Shown here: piece after piece, positions 1 through 9,507 of the stretch
How positions within the stretch are numbered: the stretch's first letter is position 1
Layout: each line of letters starts with the position of its first letter
Source: Sediminibacterium sp.
GTDB taxonomy: Bacteria > Bacteroidota > Bacteroidia > Chitinophagales > Chitinophagaceae
NCBI RefSeq assembly: GCF_030695065.1
Contig: NZ_JAUYTR010000023.1
Location: 434,001-498,000, forward strand
DNA length: 64,000 nucleotides
Direction: 5' to 3'
Made by a program: the position numbers and the translations under genes
The notes under the pieces: generated by a model
The model's input: the letters and a program-made list of their open reading frames with translations, nothing else
Told to the model about the DNA's origin: nothing
The model's database searches: none

Positions 1-477
1 CTAGGAATCATTGGAATTGCTTGTACCAACCTAATAATGATTAATCAACCAATCAGTAAAGAAGTACCATTTGCACTATACCAACCAATTGGTATTTTTA
101 CGAATAATATTTTATTGCCAATTGCAATTGCAACGTTCTTTTATGGTTTAATTAAAGAAAACTCTGTTGTTAAATCTATTTTAGGAAGCAAAACAGGAGA
201 ATTAGTTGGAAAAAGCTCTTATATACTTTATTTGATTCACCTTGGTTTTATTTCTAGATTAACTTCAGACTGGTTGCACAATACAGCAGATGTTTTTTAT
301 GCTTGGTTAGATAAAAACGAATATTGGTGGCTATCTGAACATTTGAATTATACTGCATTGGTATTGTTTTCTCACCTGCTCGTATTAACCCTTATCTCAA
401 TTATTTTGTATAAGTTTATAGAAGAGCCTATCAACTTATACATTCGGAAATCTAACTTCTTAGAAAAGAAAAATTAA
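1..477 (+). CDS. Membrane acyltransferase, acyltransferase-3 (OafA-like) family, C-terminal part
   Basis: The reading frame is open from the first base, so the gene is cut by the window edge and only about 158 C-terminal residues remain. At least three hydrophobic segments are visible. The end carries the short IEEP motif followed by a basic tail, typical of the last helix of acyltransferase-3 proteins, which transfer acetyl or other acyl groups to surface polysaccharides at the inner membrane. The next gene begins 2 bp downstream and encodes a secreted carbohydrate-esterase-like protein, so the two may share an operon. The substrate cannot be read from this fragment. The ATG at position 37 is internal, not the true start. 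Confidence 0.75.
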   Translation, partial: LGIIGIACTNLIMINQPISKEVPFALYQPIGIFTNNILLPIAIATFFYGLIKENSVVKSILGSKTGELVGKSSYILYLIHLGFISRLTSDWLHNTADVFYAWLDKNEYWWLSEHLNYTALVLFSHLLVLTLISIILYKFIEEPINLYIRKSNFLEKKN

Positions 478-479
478 TT

Positions 480-2330
480 ATGATTTTCCATCCAAAAAAT
501 AGCACCCTTATTAAAGTTACATTTCTACTTATAGCAGGAATAGTTTTATGGTGCATTGAAGGGAAGGCACAAAAAGGGAAAACCAAAGACCCTGTTACAG
601 TTAGCATTTTACCCTATAATAAGAAAGCAAGATTCAATAAAAAGTTTCCTGTTAAATATAAAATTCAGTTTGTAAACAACTTAAAGGATCCTCAAGAGGG
701 TACTTTGGTATATACCGTATTAGACAATTCCAATCAAGAGGTACTAATCAATAGTTTAGATGTAAAAGTGAATGCCAAAAAAACACTGGTGTCTAATTTT
801 GAGGTACCTATTGTAAAAGAGGGAAACTATACCATCAAAATGACAGTTGAACTTACCAATTTCAACAGTAGTTACGATGGAAGCTTTGCTTATATTGGCC
901 CACCAAGAAAATCTAAAGATCGCAAACCTGAAATTAATCAAGAACCCATTGTTAATACGCCCCCACTTAGTTGGTCTAAAGACAATTTATCGGGCGACGC
1001 AAGTAGACAAGCTCTAAATGCAGAAGAAGTAAAAGACGCTCCAGCTACAGAAGAGTACCCCGAAGAAGAAGGGGAAATGATTATCAAGTTAAAGCCCTTT
1101 AAAAAGGATGGGGTTTTTTATGATGGTGAAAAAATAAAGTATTCTGTTTCTATTGCCAATAAATATAAAGTAAGACAGGATGGAACTTTTACCGCTATTG
1201 TAGAAACAGAGTTAGGAGAAACCGTTAGCTCAACACAGGTTAAACTTAAAATTGCTAAAAAAGGCCAAAAAAATTTCCAGATTGAAATTCCTAAACCTAA
1301 AAAGGAAGGAGTATACAATTTGCGAGCAGCAACAAATACTTCCACTTATGATGATACCGCGCAATATGCATTTGGCTACAATATTGGTAAAATCAAAACG
1401 CCCTATTATTTGCCACCCGATTTTGATGAATATTGGCAAAACGGATTGAGTGAATTAGCAAAGGTAGACCCACAATATAAAATTTCTAGAGACGAAGAGC
1501 ATAGCACTAAATACCATGATGTATATAGAGTAGAAATGAAGGGAATAGATGAGTTTCCTTTTTATGGCTACTTATCTATCCCAAAGTTAAAAGGGAAATA
1601 TCCGGTTATTATTGGTTTTGGTGGGTATAAGAAAGAAGTAATGCCGCTACTTTTTGATGAGTATATTTCTTTTTCTGTAAACGTAAGAGGGATTGATAAA
1701 AAACATGAGAAAGAATTTAATCCCGATAACATAGAGCAGATAATGCTAAAAGTTGAAGACAAAGACGCATATGTTTATAAGGGGATTTACTTGGATTGTA
1801 TAAGAGCAGTTGAATTTGTTTATGCGCATGGTCATATGGGGATGGACCTTAATAGGGTATTGGCTTTTGGTGGAAGTCAGGGCGCAACTATGGGTTTAGT
1901 AACTGCGGCATTAATGCCAGATAAAATTAATGCCGTAATTGCCAGCAATCCCGTTTTTGCAGATTGGAAAAATAGTTTTGCTGTTGGTAAAAACAAACGA
2001 GAACTGGCCTTCCCTTCAGACGCTATTGTAAGGTACCTAAGAGAAAATCCAGATTTTACCGAAGAACAAATGCTCGAAACCTTCAATTATTTTGACTTAC
2101 AAAACTTTATGCCAAAAGTAAAGTGTCCAGTATTATATGCGGTAGGTTTACAAGATGAATTTATTGCTCCAGGAAGCGCTATTGCTGCGTACAACAAATT
2201 ACCTTATGATGCGCTTTCAAAAAGTGAACTATTTATTTTTCCAGACTTAGGACACGAAATACCGGTTTACCATAATTCATTTATTGGTATTTGGTTTAAT
2301 GAAAAATCTGTAAGTAAAAAGAAAAGATAA
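480..2330 (+). CDS. Secreted acetyl-xylan-esterase-like alpha/beta hydrolase with two N-terminal sandwich repeats
   Basis: 616 residues with an N-terminal signal peptide ending near residue 31. Two similar segments of about 100 residues (about 36-137 and 200-302) precede the catalytic domain; both look like beta-sandwich modules and are separated by a Pro/Glu-rich linker. The C-terminal part (about 310-610) resembles the acetyl xylan esterase/cephalosporin C deacetylase family. It has the nucleophile motif GGSQGA with Ser466, a candidate Asp in LQDEF and a candidate His in LGHEIP. It should hydrolyse acetyl or similar esters on a sugar outside the cytoplasm. It follows the acyltransferase by 2 bp and precedes the barrel gene by 4 bp, suggesting one transcript. 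The exact substrate is unknown. Confidence 0.8.
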   Translation: MIFHPKNSTLIKVTFLLIAGIVLWCIEGKAQKGKTKDPVTVSILPYNKKARFNKKFPVKYKIQFVNNLKDPQEGTLVYTVLDNSNQEVLINSLDVKVNAKKTLVSNFEVPIVKEGNYTIKMTVELTNFNSSYDGSFAYIGPPRKSKDRKPEINQEPIVNTPPLSWSKDNLSGDASRQALNAEEVKDAPATEEYPEEEGEMIIKLKPFKKDGVFYDGEKIKYSVSIANKYKVRQDGTFTAIVETELGETVSSTQVKLKIAKKGQKNFQIEIPKPKKEGVYNLRAATNTSTYDDTAQYAFGYNIGKIKTPYYLPPDFDEYWQNGLSELAKVDPQYKISRDEEHSTKYHDVYRVEMKGIDEFPFYGYLSIPKLKGKYPVIIGFGGYKKEVMPLLFDEYISFSVNVRGIDKKHEKEFNPDNIEQIMLKVEDKDAYVYKGIYLDCIRAVEFVYAHGHMGMDLNRVLAFGGSQGATMGLVTAALMPDKINAVIASNPVFADWKNSFAVGKNKRELAFPSDAIVRYLRENPDFTEEQMLETFNYFDLQNFMPKVKCPVLYAVGLQDEFIAPGSAIAAYNKLPYDALSKSELFIFPDLGHEIPVYHNSFIGIWFNEKSVSKKKR

Positions 2331-2334
2331 GTAG

Positions 2335-3162
2335 ATGCAAAAGAAGTATAACCATATTATTTTACTGATGGCCTGCATACTTTGCAGTGTCAATTCGGCT
2401 TTTGCAGATTATCCAATTGGTAAAAAAAGAACAGCCATAACAGGAACCTTTAATTATTTTTATTCTTCCAAATATTTTAATGATCAAGGAAAACTTATAA
2501 GCAATAATCCTGGTGATTATTTTCAAGCAAGTTCATATAGTTTAAATATTTCACACGGACTTGGCAGAAGGGTTGATTTGTCTGTAACCATTCCTTTTGC
2601 AGTACAAACATTGGTAAATGGAGCTAATTCAGAAACAAAATCAGGAGTTACCGATGTAAATCTTGGCTTATCTGTACACTTTCCCTCTCTTGATTATAAA
2701 CGATATTTTACAATAAGGGGTAGTGTTGGAATTCCAGCTTATCAAAATATTCAAACACCTTATTTGGGATATGCATCTAAAGCGGTCATGTTGGGCGCCA
2801 ACTATTCTTTTACACCATACAAAAACGGATTCGCCATTGTGGAGTTTGTTTATTCTAGATTTTTAGACTCCCAAGATGGTCCCAATCAATATAGAGCAGT
2901 AATTACAATGGGTAAAATGTATAACAAGCATACTTCGGTAACAGCCTCTCTATCTCATCAAGTTTCTCAAAGTGTAAACACGGCATTTAATCCCAACTTG
3001 CAATTGAATAAAAACTTTAATGCCGCTACATTTAATTTAAGTGTAGGTAGAAAGATTAACCGAATGATTACTCCAACTATACAAGCCTATTACACATTGT
3101 TGGGTAAAAATGCTGGTTTAGGATTAGGTGCAAATATTTTTGTTACTGTAAGATTACCATAA
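2335..3162 (+). CDS. Outer-membrane beta-barrel protein, unknown function
   Basis: 275 residues with a clear signal peptide ending near residue 24. The rest alternates aromatic/hydrophobic and polar residues in strands (for example VDLSVTIPFAV and FTIRGSVGIPAY) and ends in a hydrophobic strand, VTVRLP. This matches a 10-12-stranded outer-membrane barrel of the transporter or channel-like type. No enzyme motif is visible. It lies 4 bp after the esterase gene and 11 bp before a PlsC-family gene, so it probably belongs to the same operon. Assignment rests on composition and strand pattern only. Confidence 0.6.
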   Translation: MQKKYNHIILLMACILCSVNSAFADYPIGKKRTAITGTFNYFYSSKYFNDQGKLISNNPGDYFQASSYSLNISHGLGRRVDLSVTIPFAVQTLVNGANSETKSGVTDVNLGLSVHFPSLDYKRYFTIRGSVGIPAYQNIQTPYLGYASKAVMLGANYSFTPYKNGFAIVEFVYSRFLDSQDGPNQYRAVITMGKMYNKHTSVTASLSHQVSQSVNTAFNPNLQLNKNFNAATFNLSVGRKINRMITPTIQAYYTLLGKNAGLGLGANIFVTVRLP

Positions 3163-3173
3163 AATAAAAGGCA

Positions 3174-4091
3174 TTGATTTACTCAATACTTAAGCCGCTT
3201 ATTCGTGTTGCTTTATTTTTTTTCTGTAGAAAAATATATATACAAAATAGACAGGCTTTCAAGTTAAAAGGCCCACTACTTCTTACTGCTAATCATCCCA
3301 ACTCTTTTTTTGATGCAATTATAATTGCTGCATTTTTTAAACAACCTATTCATTTTTTAGCCAGAGGAGACGCATTTAACCAACCATACCATCGGTTTTT
3401 ATTGGGTCTTTTAAATATGATTCCTATTTATAGACTTAGCGAAGGAAAAGAGAATTTGGTACTTAATAACTATGCATTTGCAGCTTCTAAAAGAATACTT
3501 GAAAACAATGGAATTGTATTAATTTTTATTGAAGGAATTTGTTTATTGACCAATCAATTACAACCATTTAAAAAAGGAGCCGCTAGAATTGCGTTGGATT
3601 ATCAGGGAAAAAATTCACTAAATATCCTTCCAATAGGTATTGCATATGATGCTTTTAATAAATGGGGAAAAACGGTTCAGCTAGCATTAGGCAATCCTAT
3701 TTTAGCAAAAGAACTCTTACCCTTTCAAGATAGAGCAAAAAACATGAACCATTTTAACACGGAAATAAAGCAGCAGCTTAAACAATTAGTCATAGAACCA
3801 GCACCCTCGCAAATAATAAACAGTAAAACGCTTCAATCAATAGCTGATCTTGGGATATTATTGCACCAACCACTTTTTAGGTTTATTCATAAGCGAGTTT
3901 TTACTAAAACAAAAGGGACGGTATTTTATGATTCAGTCATGTTTGGGTGTTTGTTTATTGCATATCCACTTTATCTCATTCTAGTTACAGGGTTGCTTTA
4001 CTGCTTATTTGGTTATCCTGCTTTTATCATTTTAGTGTTATTCATTCTTTCTGCAAGAACAATTGTTCCTTGTAAAAACCCTACTAAATAA
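3174..4091 (+). CDS. PlsC-family glycerophospholipid acyltransferase
   Basis: 305 residues. The acyltransferase motif NHPNSFFDA (NHX4D) near residue 40 supplies the catalytic His/Asp pair. The second block reads FIEGIC, where most family members have EGTR, and is followed by the usual FKKGAARIAL segment. The C-terminal 60 residues form two hydrophobic helices, so it is membrane-bound. The family transfers fatty acyl groups to lysophosphatidate or related lipids. The start is a TTG, since an in-frame stop lies three codons upstream and no ATG is nearby. It is separated from the barrel gene by 11 bp. The altered EGIC block could change acceptor or phosphate binding. Confidence 0.78.
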   Translation: MIYSILKPLIRVALFFFCRKIYIQNRQAFKLKGPLLLTANHPNSFFDAIIIAAFFKQPIHFLARGDAFNQPYHRFLLGLLNMIPIYRLSEGKENLVLNNYAFAASKRILENNGIVLIFIEGICLLTNQLQPFKKGAARIALDYQGKNSLNILPIGIAYDAFNKWGKTVQLALGNPILAKELLPFQDRAKNMNHFNTEIKQQLKQLVIEPAPSQIINSKTLQSIADLGILLHQPLFRFIHKRVFTKTKGTVFYDSVMFGCLFIAYPLYLILVTGLLYCLFGYPAFIILVLFILSARTIVPCKNPTK

Positions 4092-4146
4092 TTGTTCAAA
4101 CTATCCTATATTGGTAATTTGTAGCTGTGCGCTAAAAAATTTATCT

Positions 4147-5802
4147 ATGAAAAAATACACCATTCTAATTGCGCTTTTAATTGGGTTGCAATCCTATGCA
4201 CAAGACACTATTGCTAAACAAGATATTGTATCGGCAGCAAAACTATTTGACTTACAATACAATAATAAAGAGGTAGATACCATGTATGCAGGTATTAAAG
4301 ACAACCTAAAAGTGTATAGAGATATGCATCAAACCAGCTTAAACAATGGCCTACCTATGAGCCTATGGCAAAGTCCTATTGTTCCTGGAATGCAAATTGA
4401 AACAAAGCAAAATGCCATTAAATGGAAGTTTAATAAAAATATAAAAAGCCCAATTAACAAATTTGAGCTTGCCTTTTTTAGCGTTGCAGAATTATCTATT
4501 TTAATTAAAACAAAACAAATTAGTTCTGTAGAACTTACCCAGTTTTTTATTGAAAGAATAAAACAATTTGCAGACAGCCTTCAATGTGTAATATCTATAA
4601 CAGAATCAATTGCCCTTGAACAAGCAAAAGCGGCAGATGATGAAATTGCATCGGGAAAATATCGCGGACTACTGCATGGTATTCCATATGGATTAAAAGA
4701 TTTGTTTGCCGTAAAAGGAACAAAAACAACTTGGGGCGCCGAACCGTATAAAAATCAAGTAATTGATGAAGACGCATATGTGTACAATCGATTAAAAGAT
4801 GCTGGAGCAATATTAGTGGCAAAGTTTACCTTGGGTGCTTTAGCCATGGGAGATTATTGGTATGGGGGAAGAACAAAAAACCCCTGGAACTTAAAAACAG
4901 GTTCTTCGGGATCATCGGCTGGTTCTGCTTCTGCAACAGTTGCTGGTTTGGTTCCTTTTGCAATTGGAACAGAAACCTGGGGTTCAATTATTTCTCCATC
5001 ATCTACTTGTGGAGCAACTGGGTTAAGGCCAACGTTTGGAAGAATTAGTAGAACAGGTGCTATGGCATTAAGCTGGAGTTTAGATAAGATTGGTCCAATA
5101 TGCAGGTCTGCAGAAGACGCAGCAATCGTATTTAACTATATACACGGTACCGATGGTTTAGATAGGTCTGCAGTAAATATTCCATTTAACTATCAACCAG
5201 AGGGAGACATTAAAAAATTGCGAATCGGGTATGCAAAAAACTATTTTGACCTTATTAAAGACACATCAAGAAATGAATGGAAAGTATTAGAAACGTTTAA
5301 GAAAATGGGGGTACAGTTAATTCCAATTGAATTTCCAGATACCGCAGTTTATAAAGCCAATATTATGGATGTAATTATTAGCGCAGAATCCGCGGCTGCA
5401 TTTGATGGCTTAACCAGATTAAATATAGACGACGAGTTAACAAGACAAGGGCCTTTTGATTGGCCAAATAGTTTTAGGGTTTCTAGATTGGTACCAGCAG
5501 TGGAATATGTAAATGCCAATCGCATGCGTTACCAGCTGCAACAAAAAATCCACGCAGCATTAAGCAGTGTTGATGTGCTTATTTGCCCAACAAGGGGAAG
5601 CGGAAATCAATCAGCCATAACCAACTTAACAGGTCAGCCGGTGGTTTGTACACCTACAGGTTTTGATAAAAGGTCTGGATTACCTACTAGTATAAGTTTT
5701 ATAGGCAACTTATACCAAGAAGCAGCAATATTGTTGGCTGCAAAAAATTATCAAAAAGCAACCGATTGGGAAAACACTTATCCACCCCTATTTTTGAAAT
5801 AA
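4147..5802 (+). CDS. Secreted amidase, amidase-signature family
   Basis: 551 residues from the ATG that gives a clean signal peptide ending at SYAQ (residue 19). An upstream in-frame ATG would bury it and overlap the previous gene. The amidase-signature core is intact: catalytic Lys184 in GLKDLF, the Ser-rich GSSGSSAGSAS loop and the Ser280 nucleophile in TETWGSI. Such enzymes hydrolyse amides through a Ser-cisSer-Lys triad. Most bacterial members (GatA, nicotinamidase-like) are cytoplasmic, so the signal peptide points to a periplasmic or surface amide. It stands 55 bp after the PlsC gene and 34 bp before a sensor kinase gene. The substrate is not known. Confidence 0.85.
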   Translation: MKKYTILIALLIGLQSYAQDTIAKQDIVSAAKLFDLQYNNKEVDTMYAGIKDNLKVYRDMHQTSLNNGLPMSLWQSPIVPGMQIETKQNAIKWKFNKNIKSPINKFELAFFSVAELSILIKTKQISSVELTQFFIERIKQFADSLQCVISITESIALEQAKAADDEIASGKYRGLLHGIPYGLKDLFAVKGTKTTWGAEPYKNQVIDEDAYVYNRLKDAGAILVAKFTLGALAMGDYWYGGRTKNPWNLKTGSSGSSAGSASATVAGLVPFAIGTETWGSIISPSSTCGATGLRPTFGRISRTGAMALSWSLDKIGPICRSAEDAAIVFNYIHGTDGLDRSAVNIPFNYQPEGDIKKLRIGYAKNYFDLIKDTSRNEWKVLETFKKMGVQLIPIEFPDTAVYKANIMDVIISAESAAAFDGLTRLNIDDELTRQGPFDWPNSFRVSRLVPAVEYVNANRMRYQLQQKIHAALSSVDVLICPTRGSGNQSAITNLTGQPVVCTPTGFDKRSGLPTSISFIGNLYQEAAILLAAKNYQKATDWENTYPPLFLK

Positions 5803-5836
5803 GCGGTTTTAAAAAGCGAATCATTTTAAATTTCCA

Positions 5837-7693
5837 ATGATGAGAAAAAACAATAAGCTTGTTGCCATATTTATTAGCTTATTGCTATTTGCCGGGTTGG
5901 TATATTCAATTTTCACAATAACCCAAACCAAAAACAATTATCAAGAGCCGGTCATTTTTGTATTTGCCGATAAGCAAAAACTCACACCAGCTAATGCTTT
6001 TGATTCTTTAATAGCTCAAAAAGACAGTATTGTTAATGGATTTTTTAATCCTGGTTATTCTCAATATAAATGGTGGGTTTATGTAAAAATTTCCAATCAG
6101 CCAGCAAGCTATTTGCAGGTAGGCAATCCGCATATTAATAAAATCAGAATTTATTCTATAAAATCGAATGAGCCAATCTTAGTGTATGAATCAGGAGATT
6201 ATTTTAAGTTTAAGAAGCGAACACTTAATGATCCTGACTTTTGGTTTCAAATTCCCCCTCAAGCAAAAGGCCTATTAATTGAAGTGGATAAAAAAGGAGA
6301 ATCTTTAGAATTACCCATTCGGGTAGTAGCCGAAAAAGAAATGACTCAATACCTATCCAATCAAAAAATGGCATACGGAATTTTTATTGGTTGGATGATT
6401 TTTCTGGTATTACTCAATTTTTTTTTATGGGCATCTTTAAGAGACAATATTCATTTATTTTATATTCTATTTGTTAGCTCCTCTGCGCTTTGGGTTATAG
6501 CAAACTGGGGCTTAGGATTTCAATACTTTTGGCCAAACTATCCAGAAATGGCTAGTAAAGCCAGGCCATTATTTAGTACTAGCTCTTTCATTTTTATACT
6601 AGAATTATCAAGAAGGTACTTTGCCTCCATCGAAAAAAAGCCATTGTACAATAGCTTTACACGCATTTTACAATTATTATTATTGCTATTATTTGGAACC
6701 TTTGTAATTAGTGATATAGCATTAGCTAATGAAGGGATAAGGTATTTTACACTTAGTGCTGCCAACATTTTATGGTTGGTTTCTACCCTTACTGTTTTAT
6801 TTTTCATTATCACGAGTTATAAAAAAGCAAAGGCAATCTCCTTGTTTTTTCTAGCTGCTTTTATGGCTTTAGCAATCTTTATTTTTTTGATTATTCTCTC
6901 TCAATACAACGTACAAGAGAATTGGGTTTTCTTTATAAACAAATATGGATCAGCAATTGGAATATTGGCGAATAGTACAATTCTTTCATTTGGTTTAACA
7001 CAGCGTTATAACTATTATAAAAAAGAAAGAGAACAGGCTCAGCAAGAGTTAACAATTGAAAGAAGCATGCAAGCAGATAGGTTAATTCAAGCACAAGAAG
7101 AAGAGCGATCTAGATTGGCTAGAGAATTACACGATGGATTAGGTGGGCTTCTGGGAAGTATTAGAATTGGCGCATTTAATAAGTTGAAACAAGACGCTCT
7201 CAACCAATCTTGGTTAGATGCACAATTGTCTGAAGCAATTGAAGATTTAAGAAATATAGCACATGATTTAATGCCGGTTAATCTACCCGAAAAAGGGCTT
7301 GTGGCTATTTTAGAGAAAACAGTTGCAAGGTGGAATTTGTCTAATGAATTTACCACCCATTTAAACTGTACAATTAATAATAGGTATCCATTAGCCGTAG
7401 AAGCTGGTTTGTATAGAATTGTGTCAGAACTTATTTATAACGTTAAAAAACACGCACATGCCACTGAAGTGTACATTTCATTATGGGAAGAAACAAGCAA
7501 TCAAACCATAACCTTGTTGGTAGAAGACAATGGAACTGGTTTCATATCCAATCAATCCGAAGGTATCGGGCTTAAAAATATCCGATATAGGGTTGAATAC
7601 TTAGGTGGAAAAATTTTGATTGATTCAAACCTAAAAGGCACTAGTATTGTAATAGAAATATCCGGATCGCAAAACTCTCTTCATGCCCAATAG
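5837..7693 (+). CDS. Sensor histidine kinase, 7TM-DISM sensor with NarX-type kinase
   Basis: 618 residues. A signal or anchor helix at 8-28 is followed by an extracellular beta-rich region (about 35-170) of the DISMED2 kind, then seven hydrophobic segments (about 180-390), a coiled stretch, and a HisKA_3 dimerisation domain with the phospho-acceptor His432 in RELHDGLGG. The C-terminal HATPase has the DNGTGF and GIGLKNI boxes. This is the membrane sensor of a NarL-class two-component system. The 3' end overlaps the response regulator by 11 bp, so the pair is translationally coupled. The ligand is not deducible; DISM sensors are thought to bind small molecules, possibly carbohydrates. Confidence 0.9.
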   Translation: MMRKNNKLVAIFISLLLFAGLVYSIFTITQTKNNYQEPVIFVFADKQKLTPANAFDSLIAQKDSIVNGFFNPGYSQYKWWVYVKISNQPASYLQVGNPHINKIRIYSIKSNEPILVYESGDYFKFKKRTLNDPDFWFQIPPQAKGLLIEVDKKGESLELPIRVVAEKEMTQYLSNQKMAYGIFIGWMIFLVLLNFFLWASLRDNIHLFYILFVSSSALWVIANWGLGFQYFWPNYPEMASKARPLFSTSSFIFILELSRRYFASIEKKPLYNSFTRILQLLLLLLFGTFVISDIALANEGIRYFTLSAANILWLVSTLTVLFFIITSYKKAKAISLFFLAAFMALAIFIFLIILSQYNVQENWVFFINKYGSAIGILANSTILSFGLTQRYNYYKKEREQAQQELTIERSMQADRLIQAQEEERSRLARELHDGLGGLLGSIRIGAFNKLKQDALNQSWLDAQLSEAIEDLRNIAHDLMPVNLPEKGLVAILEKTVARWNLSNEFTTHLNCTINNRYPLAVEAGLYRIVSELIYNVKKHAHATEVYISLWEETSNQTITLLVEDNGTGFISNQSEGIGLKNIRYRVEYLGGKILIDSNLKGTSIVIEISGSQNSLHAQ

Positions 7694-8297
7694 AACAAGA
7701 TTAGCCATTGCCGATGACCATAAAATATTTGCGGAAGGCATCCAAATGGTTTTAAAAGAACAAGAATGGATTAACTGGGTAGGAGAGGCTTTTACCGCAA
7801 AAGATGCTTTTCAATTATACGAGGATAGGCGCCCCGACATTTTTTTATTAGACTATCATTTTCCTGATGGTAATGGTTACCAAGTAGCAGAGAAAATTTT
7901 ACACAAATATCCACAGGCTTCTATTATTATTCTGAGCATGGAGAACGACAACGATATTATGCACCAATGCAGACTATTGGGTGTAAAAGGATATATTATC
8001 AAAAACCTTTCATCAGATGAGCTAATTGAAGCCGTTGAACAAGTGCTTGCAGGAAATCATGTATTTATGTGGGGCGAAGAACTGCAAACACAATTAAAGG
8101 AGGAAGATGGTGGGTTAAGCAAAAGAGAAAAAGAGATTGTTTCATTAATCAGCAAAGGCTTAACCAGTCAAGAAATAGCAGAATCTATTAATTTAAGTGT
8201 ATTAACAATCAATACTCACCGAAGAAATATTCTTAGAAAACTAAATTTAAAAAATACCGCCATGATGGTGCAATATGCACGGGTAAACCGATGGTAG
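7683..8297 (+). CDS. NarL/LuxR-type response regulator, partner of the upstream kinase
   Basis: 204 residues. The receiver domain (1-125) has the acidic pair in IADDH, phospho-acceptor Asp57 in LLDYHFPDG and a Lys in YIIKNL. The LuxR helix-turn-helix is at about 140-200 (LSKREKEIVSLISKGLTSQE then TINTHRRNILRKL). The gene starts inside the 3' end of the kinase gene, a standard sign of a cognate pair. It should bind DNA as a phosphorylated dimer. No target site could be identified; the divergence of gene functions downstream gives no obvious regulon. Confidence 0.92.
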   Translation: MPNRTRLAIADDHKIFAEGIQMVLKEQEWINWVGEAFTAKDAFQLYEDRRPDIFLLDYHFPDGNGYQVAEKILHKYPQASIIILSMENDNDIMHQCRLLGVKGYIIKNLSSDELIEAVEQVLAGNHVFMWGEELQTQLKEEDGGLSKREKEIVSLISKGLTSQEIAESINLSVLTINTHRRNILRKLNLKNTAMMVQYARVNRW

Positions 8298-8308
8298 CCC
8301 ATTTTTAT

Positions 8309-8316
8309 TACATTTG
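8309..8316 (+). promoter_or_regulatory. Candidate Bacteroidota -7 element (TACATTTG)
   Basis: An exact match to TAnnTTTG lies 17 nt before the ATG at 8334. No TTTG or TTG was found at the usual 19-21 nt spacing upstream, so only the -7 half is supported. It would start the phytase-like lipoprotein transcript separately from the two-component pair. Confidence 0.4.
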
Positions 8317-8333
8317 CCGCCTGAACAGTTTTT

Positions 8334-9503
8334 ATGAAGATTAATTTAGGCATTTCCGTTTTATTTTTTACACTGATTGTTTCTTGCTCAAGTACGCAAC
8401 AATTAACTTTAAACTACACCCCTACAAATACTCATTTAAAGTATTTGCACTCGTATACCATTCCCCATAATTATACTTTTGAGGAAACCATTGTTGGAGG
8501 GCTGTCTTCTATTGATTATGATGAAAAGAATAATCAATATTATATGGTATGCGATGATCGTTCTTCATTAAATCCTGCTAGATTTTACAAAGCAAAAATT
8601 GCCATCAATCAAAATAAAATTGATACAGTTATATTCACCAAGCGCTCTTACTTAAAGGATGAAATGGGCAAAACTTATCCGAGTTCTAAAGAAAACCCGT
8701 TCAAAACGCCGGACCCCGAAAGCATGCGATACAATCCAATCAATAATTTATTGGTCTGGAGCAGTGAAGGCGAAAGAACTATTAGGGGCAAAGACAGTAT
8801 TTTAATTAATCCTACCGTTTTTTATGTAAATAGAAATGGATCTTGGAAAGATAGCTTGCAAATGCCTGCCAATCTTTATATGAGTTTGCAAGAAAAAGGG
8901 CCTAGACAGAATGGTGTTTTAGAAGGAATGAGCTACATTAATAATTATCAACAATTAATGGTTAATGTAGAAGAACCATTGCAAGAAGATGGTCCAAGAG
9001 CCGACTTAGAGCCCAATGGAGCAATGATTCGATTCTATACATTTGATAGTAAAAGCAAGCAGTGTGTAAAACAATTTGCTTATGAATTAGCTCCAGTTGC
9101 ACATATACCCAATCCGGTAAATGAATTTAAAATCAATAGTGTTCCAGAATTTTTATGGATTGGAAATAATCAGCTTCTTGTACTAGAAAGATCCTATTCT
9201 ACAGGAAGAATACCATGTAGTATTAAAATATTTTTAGCAGACTATACCAATGCAACCGACGTAACAGATTTTGCTTCATTAAAAGCGCCTGCACAATATC
9301 AACCAATGAAAAAAACATTGTTGATGAATTTGGATCAGTTGGGTATTTATACAGATAATATTGAGGGAATTAGTTTTGGTCCAATTTTGCCTAATGGAAA
9401 TAGAAGCATATTATTGGTATCCGATAATAATTTTAGCCCTATTCAAAAGTCGCAAATAACACTCTTAGAGTTAACAAAGCAATCAACTATATCCAACCAA
9501 TGA
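8334..9503 (+). CDS. Lipoprotein with esterase-like phytase-family domain
   Basis: 389 residues. The N-terminus has a lipoprotein signal with the lipobox LIVSC, placing the protein in the outer or inner membrane. The body resembles the esterase-like activity of phytase family (a beta-propeller-like domain): a GGLSSIDYDEKNN start, a DPESMRYNP segment, GVLEGMSYI in the middle and DNIEGISFG followed by LVSDNNF near the end. The repeated E-G-I/M-S motif is typical. The family's reaction is poorly defined. The stop is 4 bp before the next lipoprotein gene, so the two are probably co-transcribed. Confidence 0.75.
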   Translation: MKINLGISVLFFTLIVSCSSTQQLTLNYTPTNTHLKYLHSYTIPHNYTFEETIVGGLSSIDYDEKNNQYYMVCDDRSSLNPARFYKAKIAINQNKIDTVIFTKRSYLKDEMGKTYPSSKENPFKTPDPESMRYNPINNLLVWSSEGERTIRGKDSILINPTVFYVNRNGSWKDSLQMPANLYMSLQEKGPRQNGVLEGMSYINNYQQLMVNVEEPLQEDGPRADLEPNGAMIRFYTFDSKSKQCVKQFAYELAPVAHIPNPVNEFKINSVPEFLWIGNNQLLVLERSYSTGRIPCSIKIFLADYTNATDVTDFASLKAPAQYQPMKKTLLMNLDQLGIYTDNIEGISFGPILPNGNRSILLVSDNNFSPIQKSQITLLELTKQSTISNQ

Positions 9504-9507
9504 TTCT

